64,000 bases of DNA from Argyresthia goedartella (lineage: Eukaryota; Arthropoda; Insecta; Lepidoptera; Argyresthiidae): NCBI GenBank assembly GCA_949825045.1, contig OX463835.1:18493201-18557200 (forward strand), given 5' to 3'. This document shows positions 42,949-54,875 of this stretch, one piece after another (positions within the stretch are counted from its first letter, which is position 1; each line of letters begins with the position of its first letter). Under the pieces are notes generated by a model. It had not been told where the DNA came from. It did no database searches and saw only the letters and a list, made by a program, of their open reading frames with translations. The position numbers were made by a program, and so were the translations under genes.

Positions 42949-43234
42949 CCGACGCCACTACGCTTGGCTAAAAATTACATTTTTGTGTTAAACCTAAAAA
43001 AAATTTTTTTTCTATTTTTTGATTAATTTAGAATCTGGGTAATTTCAAAATTGAATTTTCTTGCTGCTATTAAATGAACTAGTTTGGCATGTTTATAGTA
43101 ACTTGATTATTTGTTTATATTTAAAATAGAGATAGTAGCCCCCGACGGATTTTCTTGTTTTTTTTATTAAGTTCATGGCCTAAATTCTTTGAGTCGGGGG
43201 TTTCAATCAAAATCATTTTATCCTTTTTAACTAG
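42949..43234. other. No gene
   Basis: AT-rich, with T runs. It includes the right partner (42956-42995) of the inverted 40-bp repeat. Confidence 0.5.
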
Positions 43235-43570
43235 GTTTTAACCGTCGTAGGTATTTTCAAAAAAAAAAAAAAGTATTTTTATTACAAAATATAAATGATT
43301 TAATTTGTTTATTTTTTCTTTCACACACGTCACAATTTGACAGGTATTGTGGTCTGACAGCCCACTTTGTAGAGTTTTAGATGACTCTATGCTCTTTATA
43401 TTGCTCTTAATATTATCAATACATATATTTTGTCTAGTTGGCCTCGTTATGTGTAGTTGCATGTTATAGTTTTCTAGTTAGAATTAGTTCTTTTGTTTGT
43501 TTAGAATCTTTTAGTGCGTCAATATTAAGGTTCCTACATAAAATTATCTATTTTTATTTCTGTTGCTCAG
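43235..43570 (-). pseudogene. LINE endonuclease relic
   Basis: Minus-strand words ILCRNLNIDALKD (from the GDFNID motif) at about 43545-43505, then MQLHITRPTRQNICIDNI and GLSDHNTCQ at 43462-43340. These are the last third of a LINE endonuclease. A frame shift lies near 43465, and A runs end the fragment near 43258-43272. Confidence 0.6.
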
Positions 43571-44843
43571 TTTTTGAATAACACATTTCAGTTGGGTAAA
43601 GAACAACTTTACATTCGAGGCAACTGGTATACGGTATACATATACAAAATATGATGCCCTTAGCCCTTAGTGAAAATTCAAACGCCTCCTCTTTTTTGTG
43701 ATTTGCGTGAGAAGAAGGACCTAAGTTTATATCCCGTCAATTGGGCATTGTTTTCTCTGCCTTGTTTAAGAAACGTCTCACTAAGGCAGACAGTGGTTGC
43801 GATTTGGAAGGTGACACAAACTAAAATGAACAGCCAACTAGACATCTAAATGTCATCATGACGTCATCTTAGTTACGGTATCGGTATTCGGAAAGCGCCA
43901 AAATTAATCGATATTTTATTTTAAATGTGAATTTTAACTAGTCTAGTTTAGTGTGTGCCAATCTGTATGGATTTCGTATTCGGAAGGCATTTTAGATGGC
44001 CGAAATTAACTTTAGGTCATGTTGGTCAGATTTCGAATGAAAACTATTATTTCCTGTGCATTACAGTCTAATTCGAGATAATCAAGCAATTTAATCAATC
44101 AATCAATCAAACGTAATTTTAAGCGAGTTTTTTTTTGCCATGACTTCTGTTTTGGCGGTTTTCACGCGTCGTGAATTCTTGATCCCAAAATATGTATAAC
44201 GAAATAAAATGGATATCAATTACGTGGCGGCTTTCTTAGCCCTAGACGAAGAGTCTATTTACCAGCAGTAACTTAGTACAGATTGTTTTTCACATACTTA
44301 TCAATTTCCTTCAATCAATCAAATCATATCAACATTTACGCACTGTTGGGTACAGGCCTTCCTTTACCACGAGATCTTTACCTACTCAGGTCCCGTGCCT
44401 TCCAATTTTCTACCTCTTCTACAGTTATAATAATAGGTAAACTAAATTTATTATACTTGCAGATTGCAGCCCAAACTCTATAGGTATATTATGTAGACCC
44501 CTATGTATTATTTTTATTTTAGATTCAGAAGACGAAGAGGAGACCATTGCTGGCGCGGCCAACGATATGGAAGTTGAAGACGCTTTTGACTTCCTGCAGG
44601 AAGGCCGTCAGCAGCGGGCAAACCTTGCACATCGTTATTTTACACCAAAAAATTTAACACAATCTTATACTTTTAAATATATTTTACCTCGTCCTGCCTA
44701 ATGTCATCTTAGAAGGACATAATATACTTCACTGTTCCTAGGTTAAAAAAACTGGAGGTAAATCTTCTGTCCAGTGTTCTTTTAAATTGACATATTCAAA
44801 TTTCGTGCTTAGAATTAAAATTTGCCACTTATTTGAGTTTTTG
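43571..44843. other. No assigned gene; possible orphan exon at 44522-44700
   Basis: At 44522 a TTTTATTTTAG acceptor is followed by an open stretch DSEDEEETIAGAAND...EDAFDFLQEGRQQR...HRYF. It looks exon-like, but I do not recognise it and found no partner exon. Confidence 0.35.
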
Positions 44844-46198
44844 TTACTTTTGTTGTGATTTGTTGATATGTTGGCAACAATGGAACCACCATTTTGTATT
44901 CCATAGACAAAAATCAGGTGTCAGTGCCAGTGGTAAATTTTTATATACTAAAATTGCCAATTGCACAATTGCCATGGAATCCTGATAATTTTGCATCATG
45001 TGCCGGGGACTTCCCACATAAGTTGATAGCAAAATTATCATTTTACCAATGTTTTGACCCGATTCGCTATCGTTATTGTACAGGCTATCCATTAAATTGT
45101 TATAATTTTCGGCTCTGAACTTTGTTTGATACATTCGAAGAAACAATAATCTTTGAGTTTCAATCCTATTCATGAAAAAGTTTTTCGGCATAAAATTTTT
45201 ACGAACAGCAAGTCTATACTGATAAAATTGTAGCATTGTAAGGCGGCTTCGAGCAGTTCGCCTTTCTTCTCTGTGTTGAAGATTTTCATGCCAACCGAGT
45301 TCTCCATTAGGAAAAAGTAAAGGAAAGGCTAATGGGTCAATGTTGGGACTGGTTGATTTTAGTGTAGTTAAATGTTGAGAATATTCTTGTACAGAAAAGT
45401 CTATATTTAATGGAGGTTCGCCGTTATCTCCTACAAAGATGACCGCTACCTCACTATATGATGGAGTGTTATACCGACGCAAATCAAGAGATTTATGTTT
45501 ACAAAACTGCATTAAAACCGAATGTTTGGGTCGATTTTCTGAGGCAGCTTTAAATTCCTCTTCGGCTAAAATTGCAGCCGCCCTTTTGTATATTTTGACA
45601 AAAGGATTGGATACATTGAGCATTGTTTGTAAAGACCTCATTATATTGCTTCTATAAATATTGTTTCTAGAATGAGATAATCGTTCATTTAATGCTGCTT
45701 CATCTTTAGTTATGTACAATTGGTTGTATTGTGGTTTGTGACCTTGCAACGGAAACAAAGATCCAGTTTTTGTATAAATTTGCCCTTGTACCCTATAAGT
45801 GAAAACTCCTGGAGGGAGTGTGGTCAAGTTAGAATTTATGGATGCCATTGCAAATGCTGAATTATATTGTTGTATATTAGCCTTAAAATTATTAGCATCA
45901 GACGTATTGCCGTTGTATAAATATTATAATATATCTGGAATTGGCTTTAATGCTCTATCTGCGTCCATATACACCTTCCCATTATGACTACAATTTTGTA
46001 ATAATTACTAATTTTTTCACCTAAAAAATGAAGTGCTTGACATTGGACACATTCATAAATCATAGAACCAACTGAATGTACTGATATTTGAATGGTGTTA
46101 TTTGAAAGCGCTAAAAAGATATAGTTAGTCCTAGGGGGTTGATGTTCTGTACTAAATCTGCTCGAATATTTACGCTTCTTCTGTGGTCTGCCAGCCAT
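44844..46198 (-). pseudogene. Helitron Rep/helicase N-terminal relic
   Basis: Helitrons transpose by rolling-circle replication with a Rep-helicase protein. The piece starts MAGRPQKKRKYSSRF at 46198 with a CVQC...LHFLGEK zinc-like segment. A frame shift near 45950 breaks the reading before the block SNLTTLPPGVFTYRVQGQIY...LQGHKPQYNQLY. Then come IVGDNGEPPLNIDF-like words, PLAFPLLFPNGELGWH, LTMLQFYQYRLAVRKNF, LFLRMYQTKF and YVGSPRHMMQNYQDSMAIV, which lies just before the Rep catalytic part. Homology stops there, at about 44970, and the remaining codons are unrelated. The helicase is missing. Confidence 0.75.
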
Positions 46199-47330
46199 TT
46201 CATATGTTCTCTTTCTCCTCTTCTTCTAAAGAAACATCAGTCAGCAATGACTCTTCAATTAGCTGTAACTCTTTGTTATCCAACTTAAAGGAGAAAAAAT
46301 ATCAAATAACAATTCAAATAATAATAAGTATTGTGTATGTATGTATATCCTCTCGCCTCTATCTGGTAATAAGTATTATTTTTCATTTTCCTGTACTCGG
46401 TAACCTGCACCATTAACTTACCTGATTCTCATAAAATAAATCATGGGATTTGTCAGATTGTGTTGAGGCAGCTGATGAATCATGAGCATCAGTAAGCAGT
46501 GACTCCTCGATAAGCTTCAACTCTATGTTATGCACCTTAAAGGATAAGAAATATAAAATAAATATTATAATAATAATTAGTATTGTGTATGTATGTATAT
46601 CCTCTCGCCTCTATCTGGCAATAAGTATTATTTTTCATTTTACTGTACTTGGTGACCTGCACCAATAACTTACCTGATTCTCATAAAATAAATTATGGGA
46701 TTTGTCAGATTGTGTTGAGGCAGCTAATGATTCCCGAGGCTTGGAAATTCTTAACTGCTTTTTTGTTTCAAGGCCACAGCATTCACAAAAGTTGAAATTA
46801 TCTGCAAGAATGTATTATGCAATTAATAATCATGAACTGATTCAAATACACAGTATTGTGTGTAATTATACATATAATTTTAATACAAAAATAAACCACA
46901 CTATTATGTCATTGGTACTTTGACCCAGGGGTCCCAAGTTCTATCTGTTCTGTATTTGGCTATGTATTATTATTTGTTAATTGAACCCCTTACCAAGTAT
47001 GATGTTGTCACATTCGACACATCGACTGCACCATTGTATTTATTTGCAGTCTCGTGCAAATATTTTGCTGTCACAGAAATTGCATGCCACTGGAAGTAGA
47101 AGTAATTATTTTAGGTCTTACTTACAATTCACACCACACCTACCTAAAAAATTTTGCTGTTACCATCTTTACGAAGTGCTCTTCGCTGCATCCATTTGCC
47201 ACAGTTGTGGCAATGTTTGCCAAATGCAAGGAGATTCGGCTGCAAATGCAAAATGTTGGGTCAGTGTGTTTTAGCGTGCAGCGTGTAGCCAGTAGCCATG
47301 CACGCCATAAGATCGAAGCTATTTCTACTT
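46199..47330 (-). pseudogene. Upstream exons of the Helitron-linked gene: Cys-rich exons plus tandemly duplicated exon
   Basis: On the minus strand, Cys-rich coding at about 47250-47150 (HCHNCGKWMQRRALRKDG) and exon 47089-46994 (CNFCDSKIFARDC, CSRCVECDNIIL, one stop) come first. Exon 46801-46674 (FCECCGLETKKQ...DLFYENQ-type end) and exon 46535-46422 (NIELKLIEESLLTD...DLFYENQ) follow, then a third copy starting at 46283. Splice signals (TTTAAG or GCAG acceptors, GTAAGT donors) flank them. The final copy runs by a frame shift into MAGRPQKKRKY. The Cys pairs suggest zinc binding. I cannot name the domain, and whether these exons belonged to the Helitron or to a captured gene is open. Confidence 0.5.
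46283..46801 (-). repeat. 252-bp exon-plus-intron tandem duplication
   Basis: Exon and intron boundaries recur exactly 252 bp apart (46283/46535 starts; 46422/46674 donors). The introns share GTATTGTGTATGTATGTATA and the exons share the LIEESLLTD and STQSDKSH words. Confidence 0.85.
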
Positions 47331-48491
47331 CCAAAAAGTGTGGTGTGTCACAGACCTTACCAATATTTTGACCCTGTGTATTTTTTGTACACAGCTAAAA
47401 CAGCAGCTCCAAAAAACTCTAATTTAAAAATATCCAGAGTTGCATTCCTAGATGTTTTGATTGAATACCCTACCTAATGTGATGATACTTTCTACCTTAA
47501 TAATTGAGGACGAGATACTGAAAACACTGTCTTGTATAATAATTAAATTTATTCTTCCACTATGGCAAGCCTTCAGTTACATAACCGTCTTCGACCACGG
47601 CTCCCAGCAGGAATGCCCGCGCAACCAGTCACTTTAACCGCCATTGCCACTTTTTTTTTCCCTCCGTTACTGTCTACGAGTTCGGTTCCAATCTAACTTT
47701 TTAATTTGAATCGATGACATTATCGAGTGAATCGATTTTAAATATTCCCTCGATAACTTCAACGAAAATAAACCAAATAAGTATCGACCCTAACAATCGA
47801 CTATCCTGACATCGTTCGCGTCCCCGCGTACGACACCAGGTGGAACCCTAACAATCGGCTGAGTAACTGGTTGTTCAAGCTTTACAATGATCATCGAATA
47901 TTTAGTTAGAAAAACAAATATTACCCATTTTACATAATAATTAATAATCATATGAAAACTGTACCTATCCAAATTGATGATTCTTAACTAGAATCTAGAA
48001 TTATTTATCTTACGTTAAGAATTACACAAATGTAGCTTTTATCCCATAAACTACTACTTTATACTATAATACACAAAATAAAAACCGAATACAGACACTT
48101 ATCTAACAATAGAAAAACATAAACAAATTGTTCAAGTTTTACAATAATCATCGAATATTTGGTTAGAAAAACAAATATGACCCATTTTAGATAATACTTC
48201 ATAATAATATGAAAACTCTACCTATCCAAATGGATAATAAATAACAATCTAGATTTTTCTTTCATTTTCAAATAATTAAAAAAGAGGAAGGAAAGAAATA
48301 ATTTATATATAAGGGTTATATTAAAAAAAAAACATATGTTAAGGTCATAAGGTTTGTGGACTGTATATTAAATCTCGAGAAAGAAAAATACGTGCTTAGG
48401 ATCTGGCGTTTTATTGACGACTGGTTGAGTGACAACTTTTAGCAAATGATTTCAAGTAATTAGCGATCAATCGTACATCTAACAAATAGAG
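47331..48491. other. No gene; 257-bp spaced direct duplication (about 47871-47970 and 48128-48230)
   Basis: TTGTTCAAG, ATCATCGAATATTT and CTATCCAAAT words recur in order 257 bp apart at roughly 85-90% identity. The remainder is AT-rich. Confidence 0.55.
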
Positions 48492-48547
48492 TAGGGTTTC
48501 GTACCAAACTAATAGAACACAATACATAAATGATAAATAGATACAAC
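48492..48547. repeat. 56-bp direct repeat, left copy
   Basis: Identical to 52834-52889 except for one base (GGTTTCG versus GGTTCCG); ends GATACAACA. In the right copy it is the start, on the minus strand, of a TGTTGTATC LTR. The two copies bracket the decayed gypsy. Confidence 0.85.
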
Positions 48548-48559
48548 ACAGAGTGACCT

Positions 48560-51500
48560 AAATCCGAATTCCAAGTTCACAAAGGACGTCACAGTCAACG
48601 GTGTGACAGTGCTTGTTTTCGTGGACTTCGGTAGTGAGGTCACTCTTGTAAGAGAATCAGTCGTCATTGGGATGGGACTACTGCACAATTCTATACCAAC
48701 GTCAATGAAGGGTTTCGGAAACAACGTAGTACAGTCGCATGGGGAGTTGTTGTTAGAAATAAGCGTCGATTGAGTTGAAGCTAAGGTCCCTTGTAAAGTA
48801 GTGGAGGATGCCCTGCTAGAAATGCCAGTACTGATAGGGCAGTCCTACACAGAACAGGCTCACATACTGGTTTACAAGACTTCCAACAAGCTTAAATTCA
48901 TAGATATCGGGATGGAGTTGCCCCGCTCAGATGTAGACAGCGATGATGAGCAGCATATAAAGTTGTGACTGCAGGGAAATGTCGAGCTTCAGGGTGCAGC
49001 TTCAGTTAGGACACAAGCAGATGCAACGGTCAACGGTAGCATTTTACTCAAGAGTAGCGTCGCAGGTAGACCAAACGAGCAGTACTACGTGTGTAGGGGA
49101 CTCTATCATGCAGTTAATGGGCGACTTTGGGCTACGGTATTCCCATACTTAAAATATTGCAGTCTCCCCGGGAAATCGATTCTTTGCCGCGGAGAACGAG
49201 TCGCTTCTGTCAAAAGAGTTGCTATCTCCCCATCAGAAATACGGATGGCACCGGAAAGCGATTTTGACGAAAGTCAGGTTCGAATAGGTAAACAAATATC
49301 AGACGCGGAGATCCAACGTTTGTTAGAACTACTGAAAAAGTACAGACATCGTTTCGCCTCCTCCCTTAAAGATTTAGGTTGCACCGGGGTGACTGAGATG
49401 AATATCGAATTGAGCAGCCAGCGCCCTGTCGTGTATCGACCATACAAGTTGTCACATTACGAGCGAGAGAAAGTGCGGATAATGGTGGACAAAATGCTCG
49501 ATGCTGGTATAGTTAGGGAGTCTGCGTCAGAATACGCCAGTCCTATCATTCTTATGCGCAAGAAGGATGGATCACTGCGAATGTGTGTAGATTACAGGAT
49601 GCTCAACTCTTTAATAGCTAAGGAAAGATACCCGATGCCGATCATTGAAGATGAAATTGCTCGTCTCAATGGCTAAGGGTGCTTCATCACGCTTGATTTA
49701 TCATCTGGGTACTAAAAAGTACCGATATCGGAGCAGAGCAAGCCCCTCACTGCGTTCGTCACACCGGATGGGCAATATGAATTTAATCGTATGCCTTTTG
49801 GCTTGGCGAACGCCCCATCTGTATTCCAACGCATGATGAACACAATTCTAGGCTCAGCGCGTTTCAACAAAGCCACGGCCTATATCGATGACATTCTTAT
49901 CTTCGGTAAAAATCCGAAGAATGTCTGGAACGCCTAAAAGAAGTATTGCAGTTGTTGGAAAATGCTAACCTTACGCTAAATCTATCAAAATGTGACTTCT
50001 TACGCGACAAAACAGATTATCTCGGTTATGAGATTAGCGCTGAGGGAGTGAGACCGGGCGAAAAGAAAATATCGAGTGTCTTTGACTTTCCTCGACCTGA
50101 GAATGTGCACAATGTGCGACAGTTCCTTGGCCTGGCGAGTTATTTCCGGAAGTTCATCGAGAACTTCGCCCGGATTGCATTTCCGCTGAGCAAACTTGCT
50201 TAAGAAGGGTCAAGTTTGGGAGTGGGGACCTGCGCAGGAAAAGGCGTTTGAATCTTTGAAGGCACGGTTAGTTGACAGACCAATTCTGGCAATTTACGAT
50301 CCTGCAGCGGAAACCGAGCTATACACCGACGCGAGTAGGATTGGCATAGGTGGCATTCTTCTTTAGCGCCCCGCTGGGGGTGATGCTTGGCGACCGGTGG
50401 CCTACTACTGTAGGCAAACCTCCCCGGAGGAGAAGAATTTCCACTCCTACGAGTTGGAAGCGCTGGCAGTTGTCTGCTCTCTGCGAAAATTCAGGGTTTA
50501 TTTACTCGGGAAGGAATTCAAGATCATGACTGATTGTAGCGCACTCCGCTCTACATTCGCAAAAAGAGATCTGATACCAAGAATAGCACGATGGTGGCTG
50601 TCGCTTCAAGAATTTGATTGTACAGTGGAGTATAGAGCGGGGGTTAAAATGTGTCACGTTGACACGTTGTCACGCAACCCCATAACGGAAGACGAAGAAA
50701 CACCGACGGATCCTTTTCCAGCTGTGATGTCCATAAGCAATGAAGATTGGTTACAGACACTTCAGCTTGGTGACTCAGAGTTGCGTAGAATTCGAGACAT
50801 CGTAAGCAGTGAGCTTGATGAGAAAGGTTTGCGATACATCAAAGACAATTACGTCGTGAAGGACAATAAATTATGTCGATACATTGGTGTTGATAAAGAT
50901 AACATTCGGATGGTGGTTCCAAAGGGCGCTAGGTGGCAACTTTGCCGAATGAACCACGATGACCTCGGTCATTTTGGGGTGGAAAAGACTCTCGAACGTA
51001 TGAAAAAGCATCATTGGTTTGCAAAGATGTACAAATTCGTCAAAAAGTACGTAAATGCCTGCAAAGAATGTGCTTACGCAAAGAACAACTACAATGGACG
51101 TGAGGGCACAATTCTCCACCCAATAACTAAAGTACGCCTATTCCTTTCCATACGCTACATGATGATCACCTTGGGCCCTTTGTGAAGTCGAACCGGGGTA
51201 ATACTCACCTTCTCGTAGTTGTGGACGGCTTTACCAAATTCTGCCTCATAAGACCGCTCAGGAACACAAACACCCAAAACACTATTCGAGTCCTGGAAGA
51301 CATCTTTAGCACGTTCAAAGCTCCCAATCGCCTTATAAGTGATCGTGGTAGTTGCTACACATCGCATGCGTTTAAAAAGTTCTGCCTGGACAAGAGTGTG
51401 AAGCATGTTCTGAATGCTGTGGCCAGTCCCAGATCGAACGGACAAGTCGAGCGGTATAACCGCACCATCCTTGGTTCCCTGAAAGCCTCATGAAAGCACG

Positions 51501-52050
51501 GTGAAAAGAGTTGGGACAGTCTCTTGGGACAAATCCAGTGGGGTCTTAACAACACGATTCAGAAGACCACTGGCAAAGCTCCTTCCGAAGTGCTGTTTGA
51601 TAACTCATGAACGGCGAGATCAGGCCTATGCTACACGAAATTGTAGATGAGACACGAGATAGAAGTGACCTTTCGGAAATCCGAGTACATGTCAAGGATA
51701 GGATAGATGCTGAACAATGTAGACAGAAAGAGAGATACGACAAGGGTAGGAAACCAGCTCGTCAATATACAGAAGGTGACCTCGTCAAGATGACTCGGAC
51801 GTGTTTTAAGAACGATGGTCAAAGCATGAAGTTTCTTCCATCATATGTAGGCCCCTATCGAGTTACGAAAGTATTAGGTAGGGACCGATACAAGGTCGCG
51901 CCTGTTGCATTATTAAATAGCACTCAAGACAGGCGTCCAACTACTATTGCCGCGGATCGCATGATGCCATGGATCCACTTAGCCGCACTAGAGATTAACG
52001 GCAACAACTCTGACAGCAGCGACGATTCCGAATCCGAATCTGACCTATAG
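48560..52050 (+). pseudogene. Ty3/gypsy Pol (protease-RT-RNase H-integrase), decayed
   Basis: Protease segment at about 48590-48850 has VFVDFGSEVTL at the active site (Asp 48624) and MPVLIGQSY. RT at 49400-50200 has VVYRPYKLSHYER, LRMCVDYRMLN, RMPFGLANAPSVFQ and the catalytic AYIDDILIF. RNase H at 50320-50700 has YTDASRIGIGG, HSYELEALAVV and MTDCSALR. Integrase at 50950-51480 has HDDLGHFGVEKT, a C-x2-C pair, LISDRGSCYTS and SNGQVERYNRTI, with the DDE positions recognisable. The end is at 52050 after a Ser/Asp/Glu tail. At least six stops or frame shifts (e.g. 48769-48771, 49674, 50201, near 51140, 51491, near 51610) kill it. No gag in this orientation was found. It is close in wording to the younger gypsy at 55949-63550. 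Confidence 0.88.
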
Positions 52051-52271
52051 TTTAATTATAAAATTGGAGTTTCTTGATGAATATATGTAACTTAGTCTGT
52101 TCTAATTATAATATCTAAGATACTGGAAATGCTACAGTTTATTTCGTAAATTGTTTCAGATCAAAGCTGGCAATCGATTGGACCGAGCTTTGATTGGATG
52201 ATCTGACTGCCATAACATCGACGTGACGCGACAAGCACTAATCGATCGGCGCGATCCACTGAATCTAATGT

Positions 52272-52474
52272 CTTGATTAATCGATCGTTCAAGGCATTAG
52301 TCTAGTTGGGAACCCGATTAATCGATCGTTCGGGCTACCAACTAGTATGAAACACGACCATCCCGATTAAACGATCGTTCGGGTTTGGTCTGGTTTTCTG
52401 GATATGCCCGATTAATCGTTCGTTTTGGCTAGCTGCTGCTATAATTGTTAATCCCGATTAATCGTTCGTTCGGG
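52272..52474. repeat. Five-copy dyad-symmetric repeat array
   Basis: 22-bp units start at 52272, 52313, 52362, 52407 and 52453. Each has the core TTAATCGATCG or a close variant. Four of five units have matching ends: CTTGA...TTCAAG in the first and CCCGA...TTCGGG in three others. The fourth has a decayed end. Unit spacing is 41-49 bp. It lies just 3' of the gypsy pol. Confidence 0.85.
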
Positions 52475-52479
52475 TTAGC

Positions 52480-52720
52480 TGTTGGTATAATTGGAAATGC
52501 ATTGACAAGCTTATCCTGCCACTCCTGCCATGTGAATAGTATAGAATTTAAGCCCTCGTACCATGTCTTGGCGAGACCTTGGAGTTTCTGCATTGCAAAG
52601 TGGGTGGTTGTCCTTCCATCCCAGCCATACACATGTTATAATTTTTTCCCTATCGAATGGCATATTCCCCACCATGTGGTAAAAAGCATTAGTCATCCCG
52701 CTACCTAAAACTTCTAGTTC
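52480..52720 (-). pseudogene. Gypsy gag (capsid) relic, opposite strand
   Basis: The minus strand gives AMQKLQGLAKTWYEGLNSIL, then FTWQEWQDKLVNAFP, equivalent to the ALPKLVGVAKVWYQGL / NWPEWKEKLKKTFP block in the young gypsy gag. Only this capsid segment survives. Its orientation is opposite to the adjacent gypsy pol, so it comes from a rearrangement or a second insertion. Confidence 0.65.
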
Positions 52721-52833
52721 CATCTCTTTTAAAGAGTATCGACCTATTTAAATCCTACCCATCCTCTCCAAATTCCTTGAATCCATTGTCCATACCCAGC
52801 TCTCTTATTACCTTAACTCAAACAATCTGCTGA

Positions 52834-52889
52834 ACGGTTCCGTACCAAACTAATAGAACACAATACATAAATGATAAATAGATACAACA
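52834..52889 (-). repeat. 56-bp direct repeat, right copy; probable LTR start of the minus-strand BEL/Pao
   Basis: On the minus strand TGTTGTATC follows a purine-rich GGAGGGCGGCA, as polypurine tract and LTR start do. It continues for 56 bp and is then lost. Confidence 0.5.
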
Positions 52890-53510
52890 TGCCGCCCTCC
52901 AAAAGGCATATGGCCTTTTATTAACAATCAATTAACATAAAGTAACCAGTGAGTAAAATAATAACAGCAAAAATAGACAAATGAACGTTAGACACAATGT
53001 TACCTTAAGGTATAAAATGTAAACTTTTACTGCGATAATGCGATGTTACCTAATGTTAAAGATAATGCGCCTGTTGTGGTTTAAGAACAACAAAAAAATG
53101 TTTACATAAAGTGATAAAAGGTACGGATTCTTACAAATAAATAAGGTAAACAATTTGTCGAATAGCCGTTTGAGAATAAAAACACGATGTAAATAACAGT
53201 AAATATTCCTAGGTAGGTAAATCAGTAAGGTTAAATGATTTGCAAGGAATTTGCAATTAACAAGTGGAAAAAATAACTTAGTCTAGTAGGTACACATAAA
53301 TAGAAAATAAGAACAAACATGTAAATTGGTAAGTTTACGTAAGCAAGTATGTAAAACAAAATAAGTGTTCAGTTTAAAGTTCAGATTCACTGTCACGCTC
53401 GATTATAATTTACGCGTCATGTAACGGCACTGATTGCTTGTTTTAAAGTTTTAGTTCGTAAAAAACACTGCACTCCGCTTAATTTTTTATCACTTAGTTT
53501 ATCACGTAGC

Positions 53511-54660
53511 TTAGTCTTTGTCAATAGGTAAATAGCACAACTTAGTAATACACCTCTTTGTTATATGATTACCACTTTTAACACTGTACACACGCGTCGC
53601 ACCATCAGAGCCAGGGTGTTTGGCTATCACACGGCCCAGCATCCATTTGCCAGGGCACATGCCGTCTTGCTTCACAAGTACTATGTCACCGACCTGGAAC
53701 TCTGCTTGCGTTTTCAGCCACTTTGGTCGTTGCTGTAATCTCGACAAATACTCTTGTTGCCATTTATTCCAGAAGTCCATCAACAACTTCTGTGTGTATT
53801 GCCAGCGAGCTAAGTGACCTATGTTGTGGTTACTGGTATCGGGTGCAGGAACGATGATCGTTGGTTCACCGATCGAAAAATGTGCTGGTGTCAGTGGATC
53901 TATGTTATCCACATCAGAGTCATCTATAGGGCTGAGCGGCCTGGAGTTGAGGCACGCCTCTACTTGACATAATAGGGTAGCGAATTCTTCATATGTCAGG
54001 TTTCTGTGTATTATTCGCTTCAAATGGTGCTTCATTGAACGCACGCCGGCTTCCCATAGCCCTCCGAAGTTTGGGCTATAAGGCGGTATGAAATGCCACT
54101 GTGTGCCATCTTGAGCTAGTTGATTTTCAATATTTCCTCTAAATTCTAGTTTGGCTTGATTCCATTCTTGTACTAGCTCTTTATTGGCAGCAACGAAGTT
54201 TCTACCTTGATCACTCCATAGATGTACGCATCGTCCCCGTCTGGAGACGAATCTCTTGAAAGCTGCTATGAAGGCCTCTGCTGAGAGATCACTCACGAGC
54301 TCTAAGTGTATTGCCTTCACCGACATGCATATAAATATGGCCACATAGGCTTTTTTGAGTTTCATGCCTCTTCCTTTCGACATCAAAATACTATAGGGGC
54401 CCTTAAAGTCGACACCGCTGTGGAGAAAAACTCTGGAGGGATTCACTCGAACCTCAGGAAGATCTCCCTTGATTTGTGTCTTGCTCTTAGCTCTCAATCT
54501 TGCGCATACTACGCATTTATGCATCAATGTCTTCACTATGGATTTTGCACGAATAATCCAATATCTCGTTCTGAGATATCCAAGCATCATCTGAAGTCCA
54601 CCGTGCATTGTTTTCTGATGAGCGTCGGCGACTATGAGTAAGGTAAGTGGGTTTTGATTC
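53511..54660 (-). pseudogene. BEL/Pao integrase and C-terminal domain
   Basis: The frame is open from about 54650 to the stop at 53511. It includes a zinc-finger start (DAHQKTMHGG...CVVCARLRAK) and an integrase core with SGVDFKGP (Asp), LWSDQGRNFVAA (Asp) and PNFGGLWEAGVRSMK (Glu). The DUF5641-like end carries GDIVLVKQD and KRCITKLCYLPI. The integrase DDE is intact. Protease, RT and RNase H are missing: upstream, on the minus strand, the frame is fused at about 54655 to the gag word KKFLESK, so an internal deletion joined gag to integrase. The 620 bp between the stop and 52889 are noncoding and AT-rich. Confidence 0.85.
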
Positions 54661-54843
54661 AAGAAACTTCTTCATAGTTGCCCAGGTAGGTAAATTTTCG
54701 CCACATTCTTTTAGTGAGTGCATTTCCCAGTCTTTTGTGTCTCGGAATCCAGCCGTTGTACGATAAGAAATATGATTATCGGATCCCAAGATGCTTTACA
54801 GACGTCTTGGTTTTCAAGGTTATTTAGGCACTCAGTTGTAGTG
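54661..54843 (-). pseudogene. BEL/Pao gag relic 1, fused to integrase
   Basis: The minus strand reads DWEMHSLKECGENLPTW and MKKFLESK, typical of the end of the Pao gag domain, and then continues directly as integrase. The same segment occurs twice more (54876-55152 and 63640-64000). Confidence 0.7.
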
Positions 54844-54859
54844 TTTTTTTTTTTTTTTT
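54844..54859. repeat. T16 homopolymer between two gag relics
   Basis: Sixteen T separate gag relic 1 from the segment starting GGATGCTGAAGC. It may mark a retro-insertion junction. Confidence 0.7.
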
Positions 54860-54875
54860 AGGATGCTGAAGCTTG

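Noticed and set aside
47054..47371. Plus-strand frame of 105 codons
   Set aside because: Antisense to the Cys-rich minus-strand exons, which have better motif and splice evidence.
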